Shown: one piece after another, positions 31,271 to 43,115 of the stretch
Layout of the letters: every line of letters begins with the position of its first letter
Position numbering within the stretch: position 1 is the first letter of the stretch
NCBI GenBank assembly: GCA_026122225.1
Contig: JANEZZ010003061.1
Coordinates: 1,736,001-1,800,000, forward strand
Source of the DNA: Heloderma charlesbogerti
Lineage: Eukaryota; Chordata; Lepidosauria; Squamata; Helodermatidae
DNA: 64,000 nt
Direction: 5' to 3'
Program-made: the position numbers and the translations under genes
The notes under the pieces: model-generated
Told to the model about the DNA's origin: nothing
Seen by the model: the letters and a program-made list of their open reading frames with translations, nothing else
Databases searched by the model: none

Positions 31271-32734
31271 TTGGAATATTTCATTATTCAGAGACGCAAC
31301 TGCACATACAGATAACAGACCTGGCCTCCACCCCCCATATCAATTACTAAAATGCACTCAGTGTGGATCATCTCTTGAAGATGGTTTGGAAGCTACAGCC
31401 AGGGCAGAATGTGGTGACACAGTTGTTAAATGAGAGAGGTTACAGGACGAACATGAAGACTACACTGGTTCTTTTGCTTTGGCTGCCTTTATCTTCTCTT
31501 GCTTAGTTCAAGTGCTGGTTATGGCCATTAAACTAGGAATGTGCACCACTGACCACAAGATTTGGTTGAGACCCTGATTTGGCAGTTTGGAAAACAGCCC
31601 AATCCAGCTTTGACAAATTTGGAGGCTGCCCCACTTGACTGGGGGGCCGTATCTGAATAGCCCATTGACTATCACTGGACATCCACAAATAGCTATGCCC
31701 ATTTTTTTGTCTGTTTGATGAAATTGGATGACACTTGCAGGAATAATAGCCCCTTATAAAGGGATGAAGTCTGCCAAATATCGGACAAAACAGTGCACGT
31801 TTTTCTGTGCTAGGTATCTTTATATACTGATCTAAAAAGAAGATGCAAACTTCCAATAACTTTTTTATTTCTTGGCAAAATTGGATTACATTTGCAGACA
31901 TAGTTGCCCCTTCTGATGGCATCATGCCTACCAAGTGTCAGGTGAGTAGCTCCAGGCAGTTTTGTGCAAGAGCTGCCTTTATAGTTTGGGGTATGGGGTT
32001 ATCCCCTTATGTGACATACAGCAGAGAGGTGGCCCTACCTAAGGAACCCGCAGAATTTCAGAACAATCGGTGCAGCAGTTTTTGTGGAAAGGGAGACTTC
32101 AAATTCAGGGTGGGGGGAAGTGATTTGTTTTCACTTCCCCAACCTGTGGGCATTTTTGCAGTTTGTATGAAAATGGCAAGACATCTGCTAATTTTCAGAC
32201 GAATAAGTGCAGAGGCTAGGGAGCTAGGGTGACTGAAAACCAGTTGAGGATTTTTCTTGTTTTCTGCTCAGTTGGCACCAAAGTTAGAAAGTGCAATAGG
32301 ACAAGAGTGGATGATGGATGTGGAGAATACAGCAGTAGAGGTAAAAGGACTTGAACGTCCACCATTTTCCAAACAAACACCCAGTGCTACACCCTCCCAG
32401 GTCCCACAGTCTCCACAAAAACTCTTTTAACTTTCCTGCTCTTGAGAGACAGAACCAGCAAAGGATCATCATGGCTCCTATATTCCTTTATGTGATTTAT
32501 TTGTTTTAAAAACTGCACATACACTCACACTACAATCCACCCAATGATGCATTAGTGCTGGTTACAGGAATGGGTCATGAGGAAGTGGATGGGTGGGCAG
32601 CAGACAAAACAACATGGGAGATCTGTCTTAGGAACAAGTTCAGAAGTTCATACATGAGATACAAAAGCATTGCCCCACTTCTGAAAGATAGTTTCTACAA
32701 TTGTATGTTCCTACCTAGATCCTGAGATCTTCTT
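31271..32734. other. No gene; possible hAT-like remnant at 31531
   Basis: The sequence 'ctaggaatgtgcaccactga' at about 31531 resembles a TAGGGATGTGCAC-type hAT end, and 31531-32230 has a loose repeat-like texture: 'gaaattggatgacacttgca' at 31720 against 'aaattggattacatttgcag' at 31880. No right terminus was found. A 133-codon minus frame (31533-31934) and a 129-codon plus frame (31843-32232) overlap here and look like chance. Confidence 0.4.
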
Positions 32735-33085
32735 TGGAGGTCCTTTTCTGGATGCCCCCACCAAGGGAGGTCCAGTGTGTAACTTTTAGTGACAGGGCCT
32801 TTTTAGTGGTGGCACCCCAGTTGTGAAGAATGCTTTCCCCAGGGGGCTCACCTGGTGCCCACTTTGCTGTTGTTTTTACTTTCCCAAGCCTTTCCAATCT
32901 GATCTAGCTTTAACTATGTCTTAGCTTTATTGATTTATTTTCAGCTCTTTGTGTTTTAGGCTGCATTATTTTTATTTTAATGTCAAAGGTTTTTTTTAAA
33001 AAAAATTGTTTATTTTTATGATGTAAGCCGCCTGGAGAATGTTCTGTTATAGGGTGGTCTATAAATGCTGCAAAATAAATAAAAT
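32735..33085 (+). mobile_element. L2-clade LINE, 3' end
   Basis: Carries the decayed C-terminus ('gacagggcctttttagtggt', 'ggcaccccagttgtg', then 'gctcacctggtgcccac'), a T-rich 3' UTR, and the tail 'tgtaagccgcctggaga' and 'agggtggtctataaatg' with (AAAT)n. It is 5'-truncated and cannot encode protein. Confidence 0.72.
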
Positions 33086-34914
33086 ACTACAGTTCCAGTT
33101 GCATATCACATTATGGCATGCGGTATTTTGATGAGACAGGAAGAAAAATGCGAAGGAAATGCATCAAGATTAAAAGAAGCCATCTCGCTGCTGAGGATCA
33201 TGTCTATTGTATGACCTTCTTTTTGTGGAAAGGCATGAAAGAGGCATTTTGAGACCAGGGAAATTCCCAGGGCCCAGCCAGGCCACTTAGTGCTGCCCAT
33301 GTACCCTTCTCAAATAAAAGCAATTTAGAGAGTATAAAAGCAAGTGGCTGTCAGAGCAAGTGTTGAATATCAATTGCATTACTTGATCTTTGTTTCATCT
33401 CTTGATATTTATCTTGCAGGTAGTTGTATGTTTTTGATCTCTAAGCAGTTGCTGAAAAGCTCTCTATTTTTTGTAGGTTTTTGTGTGTACATCTGGTCAT
33501 ATATGAAGTTGTTAGGCTACATGCAAAGCAGCCGACTTTCTACCTCTCCCATTAGCAATAAATGAACACAGCCCTTTGTGGCAGCAGGGCAAAAGTTGTC
33601 TCTTCCCCCACCCTTAATTAAGGGCATTAGTATGGTGGATGGGTGTATGTGTGCACATTTCATTGCACACCCCACTGAAAGTGATGCAGCTTGGATGGAC
33701 ACATCTATGAGAGAGGGTGTGTCCGAATGCAGAAGTTTCCCATTTGCATTTTAATGTCAACAGGATGCACCAATGTGCATTTGAATGCATATCCCCATCC
33801 GTATCCAGTTGCAATGAGTCACACATGATTACATATGCAACATCTCATTGGTCAAGGGGAGGGCTTCATATGGTCTCAGTAAAATGACACAGCCAGGTCT
33901 CCATCTCTATCCCTATTCTGCCCCATGTATGCATGGCTGCATCGTTAGTCAACCATGACCTCTTCTAGAATACTCCATTGCATTCACCCGCCTATTAATT
34001 TTCCCATCCCTCCCCCAACAATCATTTAGTATTTCAGGGCCAGTGAGCATGCTCAGTCTTGACTGGGCTGTGTTTGGGCTCTGCCCCCACCCTTAGGGAT
34101 TCCCTCTCCCCAATATTTTCTGTGCTTTAGTAAATCTTGGTGTTTTCCTGAGCATGTTACATATGGATCCATACTCAGCTCTGATCTGTATAAATAGAGG
34201 GAATGATAAAATAAATGCCTATCTTGTACCATTTGCTTGTCTTCCTGTCAGTTTCCTTTGTCAGTTTCTTGTGGATTGATGCTGTGGACTGAAAATTCCT
34301 GATGTGAAACAGAGGAACCTAGACAGATTATGCAGAGTTATTTAGTAGCATTGACACAGGTACAATCATGCTGTTTGACTGATTATAAAAGTGGCTCAAG
34401 AACGTACTGGTTAATAGGCAAGGAACAATGCCAGGTCAGAACCTAGAGAATACTGCTGGGATTACCCAGCCTGTTCTTCACATTAATTTTCCCTGACAAG
34501 GGTTGCTGAGAGATGTGTTGCCTTCCAGTTACTGCCAACTATGTGAGCCCCAGCAGTTTGGGAGGGCAAAGTGATGACTGCCAAATAACTACAGCATGGC
34601 AAATGAAGGACTAATGAGGAAAGAGAAGTTGACTTTGTTAGTGGATCTGGGATAGCTGTTTTTGTGTTCTCTGGCAAGCCATCTCTGTCATAGAGAAGGG
34701 AGCTTTTGATTATAATGAGGATAAATAAATTAAGGAGAGTTGGAGAGTAAATTGCAAAATAAAGAAAAGTGTGTAGTTAGCAGCAGCAATGACTACAAGC
34801 AACTAAACTGTCTGTCATGACCTACCATCAAGTAGCAAGTGAAGAGAGTAGTTTGGCCAGCAAAGATTAGTTCCACAAGGAAAGGATTCAGAGCTGCATG
34901 AAACAAATTAAATG
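33086..34914. other. No gene or named repeat recognised
   Basis: About 1.8 kb without a supported feature. Two 14-base matches 'gcatattcaaatgc'-like around 33730-33800 are too short to interpret. Open frames are short and show no domain. Confidence 0.45.
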
Positions 34915-34992
34915 AATCATTGTAATCTGCCCAGAGAGCTTTGGCTATTGGGTGGTATAGAAATGTTAACAACAACAACAACAACAACAACA
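34915..34992 (+). mobile_element. LINE 3' tail with (AAC)n
   Basis: 'gtaatctgcccagagagctt' and 'ttgggtggtatagaaatg' followed by an (AAC)n run form the terminal 75 bases of an L2-type LINE. Only the tail is present. Confidence 0.7.
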
Positions 34993-35384
34993 CAGTAAAA
35001 AAGTTCAATACCAGACAAATGTAGCTTTGCTGTCAGAATTTAGGATCGTTCACAGTGTGCTCAGGCTGAACTAGATATTACAGGAGACATGTAGCTGCCA
35101 CTGAAAGTGGCAGCCCTGCATCTCCTCTTCCTCTCTTTCTGAGTTAAATGCAGTATACAAAACACATTATGTGATGTTACTGTGCCAACAATCTTCTTGC
35201 CCCACTAAATGTCAACCAATGAAGTGGATTGTAGGCAGGGAAACTTGGAGTGTGATGATGTCATCTGTGATGCATATTGTGTTACAGGGGAAAGAGAATG
35301 AAATATATGGCTTCAATTTTCAGCTAAATCCACATGACTCAGGTTGCTTCTAGTTGGATGGGTCTTGGCCTAGCAATGAGAAGC
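34993..35384. other. Nothing recognised
   Basis: No repeat, exon or RNA gene recognised in this stretch. Confidence 0.5.
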
Positions 35385-35562
35385 ATTCAATCTTTTCTTC
35401 CTTAATGGAACTTCTGTGGTAAGAAAAATGATGGAAGAAGCAGTGGGAAAACACAGGAAGATGACAAGTGGATGGCCTCATTATCTGGACCCCCTGTAAA
35501 ATTCCCTAAATGAGGCAGGGTAATTGCACATTAAAAACTTAATCTGGAAGCACCCTCCATGT
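35385..35562 (+). repeat. Unclassified repeat with TGCTTCCAG-type ends, copy 2
   Basis: Same orientation and order of blocks as 3552-3787: 'gtaagaaaaatgatgg', 'agtgggaaaacacaggaa', 'ctgtaaaattccctaaatg', 'aggcagggtaattgcac', 'tctggaagcaccct'. The left part is not alignable by eye. Two copies in 64 kb suggest a dispersed family. Confidence 0.55.
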
Positions 35563-36296
35563 CTAGTTCTGGCCTGAGATTTTTATTGAATATTTCACTG
35601 TACTGGAGATGTGATCAGTTCTCCCTTCTAACATCAACCTTTTTGTTCGCCATTCACACCTAGCCCATGAAGGTTACAGTGAGTTCCAAGGTAGAAGCAA
35701 ATATTGGAAATGAAGAAGGTGTTGGTCTTTGTCCAATGAAAATATTATTCAGGGAAGTAATAAAACCTAAGGAAGAGGATGAATTAGGAAGAGGACGAAT
35801 AAGCAATGAAGATTATGTTTATTCACTGTGCTCCCTTGTTTGTATCACATGTTTTGCCTTGTGTGTTAACTTTGACTGTGCCTGCACTAGCATAAATCTA
35901 GAAGGCTCAACATTGCTTGGAGATCCTGGGACCAATGCATGGGTTGCAGAAGGAGCCCATTCAGATCCTTCTTGTCCCATGGTCTAACACTGTTCATCCA
36001 AATATCTCTAGAAGCAGGGAAATAGAAAGTTGGGACAGGACCACCATCACTTCAGTTTAGATTAAACTAAACTGTATTGATCTTCTTTTATGTCCCCTTC
36101 TGTTGTGCACAATGGAAAGAATATCAGATTTATCCAGGATATCATGGGGCATGTCCACACAAGAACTTTCTATGCTGCATTAGTTGAAGGGCTAACAGAA
36201 TTACTGGAAATATAGGAAACTGTGCATGCCCCACCCCACCTCATGTTATGTGGAGTATATTTTACACATTGTTCTTCCATGTGGGTTATTATTTCT
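35563..36296. other. No gene recognised
   Basis: Nothing identified. A 106-codon plus-strand frame (35667-35987) shows no domain or signal peptide I would trust. Confidence 0.45.
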
Positions 36297-36500
36297 CATA
36301 AGAACATAAGAAGATCCCTGCTGGATCAGACCAAAGCCCTGTCTAGTCTATCATTCTGTTTGAAGAGAGGCCAACCTCTCTTCAAACCCATCAGCAGGAC
36401 ATGAATGCAACAGCATCCTCCCACTCTTGTTCCCAAGTGACTAGCATACGGAGGCATACTAGCATACAGAGGCATTTCACCTGAACTGGCCCTGCAGTTC
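36297..36500 (-). mobile_element. CR1 LINE, short 3' fragment
   Basis: Begins with the 'ataagaacataagaagatcc' tail (reverse complement of the CR1 3' end), then 'ctggatcagaccaaagccct' and 'agtctatcattctgtt'. Same subfamily as 43357 and 56495. An 8- to 12-base inverted pair, 'gagaggccaacctctc', lies at 36363-36378. Confidence 0.8.
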
Positions 36501-37254
36501 ACCAGGACTTTCATTTGAGTGACTGAGGATCAGAACATCTGAACCTCAATGGAAAACCCATACAAACACATTATCGCCAAGGAAAGTGGATCAAGTTGAA
36601 AGTTTTGAAGGCTAAATCTTTGTGCAAAATAAGATGAATACACATCATAGTCTGTCTGAAATTATTCTCCCTGGTTATACTACAGCAAAAGAACAAAAAG
36701 GTTTGGATGTGTCTTCATTATTTTATTGCAGCTTGAACTTTCTAGGCAAGCACCTACGTTATGGGATTCATGAAGTGGATGCTGAAGGTGTTGCTGTAAG
36801 GTTCAATCAACTGAAGTCAACATGAACTAATCAAATGCGTCAATGAGCTGATGTAAATTGGACCAGGCACTTCCAACTCTTGCATAAGGCCATCGCATAA
36901 CACCACCAGGGAGGTTACTACTGACAGAAGCCCATAGTCCTCTTTTGAACAGCTTTGCCTAAGGTTGAACTGTACTTCAATAGCCTCTCATTGTGTCTGC
37001 AGACAGTCTGCCACTGAAGCATCTTGGGCTTAAGAAAGATGACTTTAAGTTAGACAGATTGACAGAATGCCTGAAATATCCAACCACCACTTTCTGTGCA
37101 TTGCCATCAATATCTATTCTTCCCTTTACACAGAAACTGACCTTTTCTTCCTGTATAAATAGTTAACAACTTTTTTTTTGGCAGAGCACCCATGACTTCA
37201 AGAGCCATGTGATAAATAAAATCCAACACTGTGTCTGTTACTGCTAAATTTATT
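36501..37254. other. No gene recognised
   Basis: Nothing identified apart from short AT-rich tracts. Confidence 0.45.
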
Positions 37255-37593
37255 CTTGTCCTGCAGATGTTAAAGGGCCTTCTCTGCTCTGGCACCCCAG
37301 TTGTAGAATGCCCTCCCCTTGGGGGGGGGGCGATTGGTGCGTACATTGGTTTCATTTTGGTGCCAAGTAAAAACATGGCTTTTTAACAAAGCCTTTGAGG
37401 GTTACATGCATTCCCTAAAGTAGCACACTGTTTTAACTGTTTTATTGTTTTAGATTTTAATTGGTATTGGCTTGTTTAATGGTTTAATATGTTTTTAACT
37501 GTTTAAATTATTTATTGTTTTATATTGTTTAAATTGATCTTATCTGTATGCTGCCCTGATATCTTAATGATATCGGGTGGGATACAAATGTTA

Positions 37594-37624
<31 letters not shown>

Positions 37625-37625
37625 A
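37255..37625 (+). mobile_element. L2-clade LINE, 3' end
   Basis: The decayed coding end 'ttctctgctctggcacccca' and 'gttgtagaatgccctcccc' leads to a G10 run (37320), a T-rich 3' UTR and the tail 'ctgccctgatatctta' and 'gggtgggatacaaatg' with (AAAT)n up to about 37625. It is 5'-truncated. Confidence 0.72.
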
Positions 37626-37952
37626 GGGGTAGGATCCCAGCAAGCAAAAAAGTTGGGAATCCTTTAGGTAACATGTTGCAAATAGTTTTCCCAAATATAG
37701 GCACAGTGGTCATGTGGGTGACACTGAGTTCACCTTTCTCCCTTCTCTGTTTGAACTCTATAGGGAAAGCACAGGAGGACACTCTAGCATAGCTCAGGGG
37801 TGCAGAACCTAAAGCCCACCTAAGCTTCAATTTGGCTATCCAGGTCTTCCCAGAGGGCCACATTCACTTCCCTTGGCTCTGCCCCCCCCCCACTGATCAT
37901 TTGGTGGCTTCCCAGCGGTTGTGCATTTCCTCCCATTCTAAAAGGTTGAAAT

Positions 37953-38160
37953 CAGTGGAGGCTGGTGACTCCGATGTCAGAGGCTGTGATTCCATTCTGG
38001 TTTTCAGTCAGAACCAGCCAGAACCCTAAAGGAACTGTCCAAAGTGGTGAGCCCTATTCTGAAAATTGGTTCAGTACCTTGGATAGCTCCTTTAGAGTTC
38101 TGACTGAAACCCATAATGGATGCACAGCCCCACCAAAATCCAAGGCACCAGCATCCACGG
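37953..38160. mobile_element. CAGTGG-type palindromic hAT element, exact duplication
   Basis: A 208-bp palindrome starting CAGTGGAGGCTGGTGACTCC and ending 'caccagcatccacgg', with arms 'ttcagtcagaaccagcc' and 'gttctgactgaaaccc' and a central 'gtaccttggatagctccttt'. Exact 8-bp duplications GTTGAAAT flank it (37945-37952 and 38161-38168). CAGTGG-type ends with an 8-bp duplication point to hAT. Three relatives lie at 4800, 38664 and 54645. Confidence 0.85.
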
Positions 38161-38168
38161 GTTGAAAT

Positions 38169-38655
38169 GCCTTTCCTAAAGCTTAGTTACTGGCAGCGAG
38201 AGCTTGAAGCTACAATATATGGGTAGTTTTTTTATTATTATTTCGGCCCCACTTCATTTTGCCTTTGGCCCTGCCCATCACCCCTGAGAGCGTCTCTGAG
38301 GCTGGCCCTCGGCTGAAAGAGGTTTGATGCCTCTGGCATGTTTGATGCTGGTGCGATTGCAGGTGACTGAGCCCTTAACAGGGCAGCCAGTGTTGCTAGG
38401 CCCAACAGCAGCGCTGCCAGAACAGATGAAAGAGCGTCGCTGACCTTGGCATTTGTTGCCAGGATTTATTCCTAGAGCAGTGTCTCTGGGCAGCACACAG
38501 CTGCTGGTGAATGGCTATTGCGGGTAGAGCGGCTGTTTGCAAGCAGAAATTGATTTTCCTCCCGAGGGGGAAATGTCATACCCCCTTAACATGCAACAAT
38601 ACTAAACACTGCATTGTTGATCACCAGCCATGCACCTCAGCGCTGAACTTGTTTA
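38169..38655. other. No gene recognised
   Basis: Contains 'cacttcattttgcctttggc' and similar stretches but no repeat I can bound. No coding evidence. Confidence 0.45.
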
Positions 38656-38663
38656 CCCAGAAG

Positions 38664-38872
38664 CAGTGGAGGCTGCCGGCTTCAGTTTTGGAGGGGCAGT
38701 GATTCCATTCCAGGTTTAGCTGGAGCCAGCCGGAGCTCTAAAGGTGCTATCCAAGGCACTGAACCCATTTTGGGGATAGGGTGTGGCACCTTGGATAGAA
38801 CCTTTAGAGTTGGCTGGTTCTAGCTGCAACCCAGAAAGGCATCACCGCTCCTCCAAAACCCACCAGAAGTAA
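38664..38872. mobile_element. CAGTGG-type palindromic hAT element, second copy
   Basis: Starts CAGTGGAGGCTGCCGG. The arms 'agccggagctctaaaggtgc' and 'ggatagaacctttagagttg' fold around 'gaacccattttggggatagg'. The right end is degraded and no duplication could be confirmed. It lies 500 bases from the related element at 37953, in the same orientation. Confidence 0.68.
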
Positions 38873-38920
38873 GTGCCCCTGAATCTCCAGGGACTGACTT
38901 CCTAGTAAGCATACTTAGGA

Positions 38921-39255
38921 CTGGGCTTAGTGGTTAAGATGCTGAACTGCTGGCCGGAAGGTCGGCAGGTCAGCAGTTCGAGACCCGAGTGCCGCGTGAC
39001 GGGGTGAGCTCCCGTCTTCAGTCCCAGCTCCTGCCAACCTAGCAGTTCGAAAGCAAGAAATTGCAAGTAGATAAATGGGTACCGCTTCGGCGGAAAAGGT
39101 AACAGCGTTCTGTGCACCTCGGTGTTCAGTCATGCCGGCCACATGACCACGGAAGCGTCTTCGGACAGCGCTGGCTCTTCGGCTTAGAAACGGAGATAAG
39201 GGCCACACCCTAGAGTCGGACACGACTGGTTGGGGACACCTTTACCTTTACCTTT
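38921..39255 (+). mobile_element. Sauria-type SINE, apparently complete
   Basis: A tRNA-derived SINE with three visible parts. The head has an A-box-like 'ggcttagtggttaag' (38924-38938) and a B box 'agttcgagacc' (38976-38986), which together form an internal RNA polymerase III promoter. The central body includes 'gccacatgaccacggaagcg' and 'cagcgctggctcttcgg'. The 3' end 'gtcggacacgactgg' and (ACCTTT)n resembles BovB LINE 3' ends, which is known for Sauria SINEs and explains how they are copied. Target-site duplications were not resolved. Confidence 0.88.
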
Positions 39256-39796
39256 TTATAAATGTGCTATTTCATTCTTGGGTGATGATCACATCTAAAT
39301 ATTTCAACTTGCTGTTATACATTGGTTCAATGCTGGGCATAACTGGGTTGGCTACCTTGGCAGCTAAATGAAATAACCTAACCCAGCCAGCTGCATGGTG
39401 TGTCCATATACAGCAAGCAAGTGCTCTTTGATACACATGGCTAAGATAACTGTGAACAGTGACAGTTCCAGCCAGCACTTTTCCTGGGTCATGTTATGTA
39501 ACATGTCAGAGCTGCGCGTCTTCCTGGTAATTAAGGGCTCTTTGAAGAACGCCCCCATTTCACTCTTGTTCTTTAGCTTCCAAGTTTTAATAAAGTCCTC
39601 CTGCCGGTGCTGGTGGTGGGAATGCAAAGCTACGTTATGTTGCAGGCATTTTGCTAATACCACCAGATGTTTTTTTTTCTGGATATAATTGTTTCGATAA
39701 TTTTACTTATATAGTAGTATAACTTTATATTGTTTTACAGAGTGACGACGACGATGACAGCAGCAACATACAAACCTTGTGGGTGCCATTTTGACA
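39256..39796. other. No gene recognised
   Basis: Unrecognised sequence. Minus-strand frames of 68 and 99 codons and a plus frame of 97 codons overlap here, which argues against any being real. Confidence 0.45.
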
Positions 39797-39804
39797 AGGA
39801 GGAG

Positions 39805-40129
39805 CAAGGCCAGTTCAGAACATTTTGCTGCCTGAGGTGAAGGACGAGACTGTGCCCCCTCCACTCCACGTACAGAAGCCGACCAGCCTGGCAGTTGAAT
39901 CTCACTTCAATACTGGCAGTAGAGTGGCATCCTCCACTGCACCACACCAGACTAGTTTACGGGGTGTGGGACAGGCTGCATGGCACGCCCAGCTCTGTCC
40001 TCCAAGAGGAGGGGGGAATGCCCATGGCGGGAGCTGAAGACGAATAGCTGAGGACCTGCCATGGCTGCTCCCCAACGTCTGCTACCTGAAGCCGCTGAGG
40101 CACCTGGACTCATGGAAGGGCCAGGCCTG
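39805..40129. mobile_element. hAT-type element with GGCC-rich ends
   Basis: Starts 'caaggccagttcagaacatt' followed by 'ttgctgcctgaggtg', and ends 'gctgaggcacctgg ... gggccaggcctg'. Flanking octamers are AGGAGGAG (39797-39804) and AGGGGGAG (40130-40137), one mismatch, though both are low-complexity. Pieces of the same family occur near 12410, 45617 and 59160. Non-coding. Confidence 0.6.
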
Positions 40130-40137
40130 AGGGGGAG

Positions 40138-40974
40138 ACAATCATGGGAAGAAGGGGAAAGGAATAGATGAAAGGGAGAGGCAAGGACAGTAATGAATGT
40201 GAAGCAACAAAGAGGCAGGGCTGCTCCAGATTTGAGGAGTCATGGTAGCACCCTCCTATATCAATGGGACCTGGGAAGCGACAGGCAGCAGCTGGAGTCA
40301 GCATCCAGTGGCTGGGAGTTGCCACGTTAATTTCCCACAATGCCCTGGAGGGATGGTAAACTGGGGGATTGTGGGAAATTAAAATAGAAACTCCAAGCCA
40401 CCTGATAGAGGGCCCCAGAGCCCCAGGCCACCTGATCCAGAGTACTGAAGCAGAACAGCAGGGAAAAAAAAGTTAAAGGGAGGCCCAGTGCACATGTGAT
40501 GTAACCCTCCCTCAGGGTCTGCCTCCGCTTTGGGACAGCTGTCCTCACTGTTCCACAAGCGTTAGCCCCTAAATTCACCAGGTTAAAGAGACACCCAATA
40601 TGCCTAATTGGCTCCCTTTACCCAACCAGGAGAAGTACCCAGGAAATGTGAACACCATTGCTAGTGCAGAAAGATGAACAAGGTGTGGGATTTTATATTT
40701 TAAAAACAAACACACAAAAGTTTATTTAATAACAGAGATGTTCTACCTTATGATTGATCATTCAGTTCTTGGTCTTACCCTGGCTACTCTACCCCTTCTA
40801 ACTCCTGTCCGCACAACCCCACTATCTAGATGTAGCTTCGTCGAAGCCAAAGGCCCTCTCTCACCTACCTCCAAACCTAGGAATGTTGTGAGTGTCTGTT
40901 TGGGGGCTCGAGCTCAGCGGGTTCCCGCTGGTTTGACCCCCTGGATGCCAGTCTGTGACCCCCCTGCTTAAAAC
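40138..40974. other. No gene recognised
   Basis: No bounded repeat. At 40355-40450 two near-copies of 'agccacctgatagagg/aggccacctgatccag' with 'cccagagcccc' form a short direct repeat. No coding evidence. Confidence 0.4.
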
Positions 40975-41240
40975 CACTATATAACAGTACAACCAGAATA
41001 AAACACAGCAGCAGTGCAGACATTTAAAATACAGATTTAAAACACCAGAGCTACAAGATTAGGAGACTAAAATGCTAAAATCCTGGGAAAATAAAAAGGT
41101 CTTCACCTGGCGCCGGAAGGAGTACAACGTAGGCACCAGGCAAACCTCTCTAGGGAGCTCATTCCACAGCCGGGGTGCCACAGCAGAAAAAGCCCTCTTC
41201 CTGGTAGCCACCCACCTCACTTCCTTTGGTGGGGACTCTT
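40975..41240 (-). mobile_element. L2-clade LINE, 3' end
   Basis: Reverse complement of the same 3' end as at 62162-62450. Shared blocks, given on the plus strand, are 'gtacaaccagaataaaac', 'taaaatgctaaaatcctggg', 'agggagctcattccacagc' and 'cggggtgccacagcag'. On the minus strand the last two encode the conserved end region of the reverse transcriptase in broken frame. Confidence 0.72.
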
Positions 41241-42929
41241 GGAGAAGGAATATTTTAATGCTAGTACTAAATGGCTAACATTAGTACACATTTAATATCA
41301 TTGTGATGTTTATTCTTTTATGTGGCAAAAGTAGGTCATGCTGAAGAACCCCATAGGTTGCGAAAAAGTTGGGTGACCAAAAAGGCTAAAGGATGTGGGA
41401 AGTTAGAGTAGATTATTTTTGGATTCTATAAGTGTGGGCTTTGAAAAATCGTGGAAGTGATTTTAAGCAAAGCACATATGCATTATTTATTTTAAAGAGG
41501 AAAGGCTGATTCACCCATGTACTGATCCCATTGTGATCCCATTTGGGGATCTTCATGTGATCCCATTTGGGACCATGCATGGCCACAAGTACATGGAGAT
41601 CGTGACTGGAACAGGGAGATTCCAAGAACCTTGTACACTGTAATTTATAGGATGCTGTCACTTATGGGAACAGCTTATATGGTCACCGCTGCTGCCACCT
41701 GCTAGAAGAACTTGGAACATCCTGAGCACCAGTCTTGATGCGAAAAACTGTTGCTACTAGTTATGTGGCCATTTCTACAGTGTGAAAAGGTGACATCATG
41801 TATTTGGGGCATTTATCATTACACTAAGAACCAAACTACATGTTACAGTGCAACCAGCTGTACTGAGAGCCCAAGAAACCTTTCTCCAAGAAACCTTTTC
41901 AGGAGAGGATACCTTGCAACTGAGAAGGGCAGAGGAGACCTAGAAGGCTTGATATATTGTTACTTTTAATCCCTCATGACTTTGAGAATAGAACCCTTCT
42001 CCCTGACATCTAGTTTTCTATGTGCAGGTAATATGTACAGAGGAATAATATTCAGTCATGTGAACCCCCACCTGTAATCTGAAGTGGTACAGTCCACCCA
42101 TCAGTTTACCACCTGATCTGCCATTGGTGAGATTTTGGCCTATGATTCATGAGAGTGGGCTAGCTGTGGTGTGTGCATTATGTAATTGCTAGTTAAGTGT
42201 TAGTGGCTACCTAATGACCCCCCCCCCCCGCTGCCCATGGGACGTTGTACTTCAGTTCATGCATTTCTAAATCTAACTTGCCTGTAACCTTTCCTCGCCA
42301 GCAAAAAAAGAAAAGAGAAAGAAAGATAAAAAGCCTTCCTAGCTAGCAAAAATCAATGACATTCACATTGTTATCTAGTCAGAGTATGGGTGAGAGAAGA
42401 GAGCTATCAGGGCTTTTCACTTTAGCAATTCTGAGCAGAAGGTGGGAGGTGATAGAGAAAGTATGTTATATATAACTCTCTGCCATGAGTTAGCGATGAT
42501 GGATGAGTAGAACATCCGGTATGTACATCTAAATAACCGTGCCACCTCAGACATTTGTAATTTGCTGCCTGAGTGGCTTATAGTTTAGTAACAGCAAAGT
42601 GATTCCTGTCTTTTGTTCTAGAAACTACCATCTATGCCCTTTGCTGTGAAACATCAGGCCTTTTCCAATATATGGCACGAAATGTTGCCCAGAGGGACCA
42701 ATTGTATAAAACAGATGTTCAAGTGCTTTACAGGATGGTTTTAAGCCAATGGGACTGCACATAGATATTTTCGCCATTAATTCTATTAGGAAAAATATAT
42801 AGATGCTTTCCAAGACTTCCAAGTTCTTTTGATTTGTAGGTGCTGTTGCATTTATATTCTGGCAGACACTCAAAGAGAGATAAAAAATCCTTTTCAAAAA
42901 AAGTGTGGGTATCCTGGGCAGTATCCAAT
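41241..42929. other. No gene or repeat recognised
   Basis: About 1.7 kb with nothing named. A C10 homopolymer (about 42219-42229) and a short internal repeat 'gatcccatttgggga/gatcccatttggga' at 41540-41572 are the only visible structures. Confidence 0.45.
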
Positions 42930-43115
42930 CCAGTTGGAGATCTGGGTTCTAGTTCCCGCTCGGCCACCCAGCTGGGTGACTTTGGGCCAGTCACTATCTC
43001 TCAGCCCAGTCTACCTCACAGGGTTGTGGTGAGGATAAAATGGAGAGGAGAAGGTTAATGTACGCCACCTTGGGTTCCTTAAGGAGGAAAAAAGGTGGAT
43101 ATAAATGTAATAAAA
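42930..43115 (+). mobile_element. MIR-like CORE-SINE
   Basis: The polymerase III B-box-like 'gggttctagttcccgc' is followed by the CORE segment 'gctgggtgactttgggccag' and the L2-like tail 'cacagggttgtggtgagga', 'taaaatgg' and (AAC/AAA)n. It matches 55203-55395 block for block. MIR-type SINEs share their 3' end with L2 LINEs, which also occur here. Confidence 0.8.
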
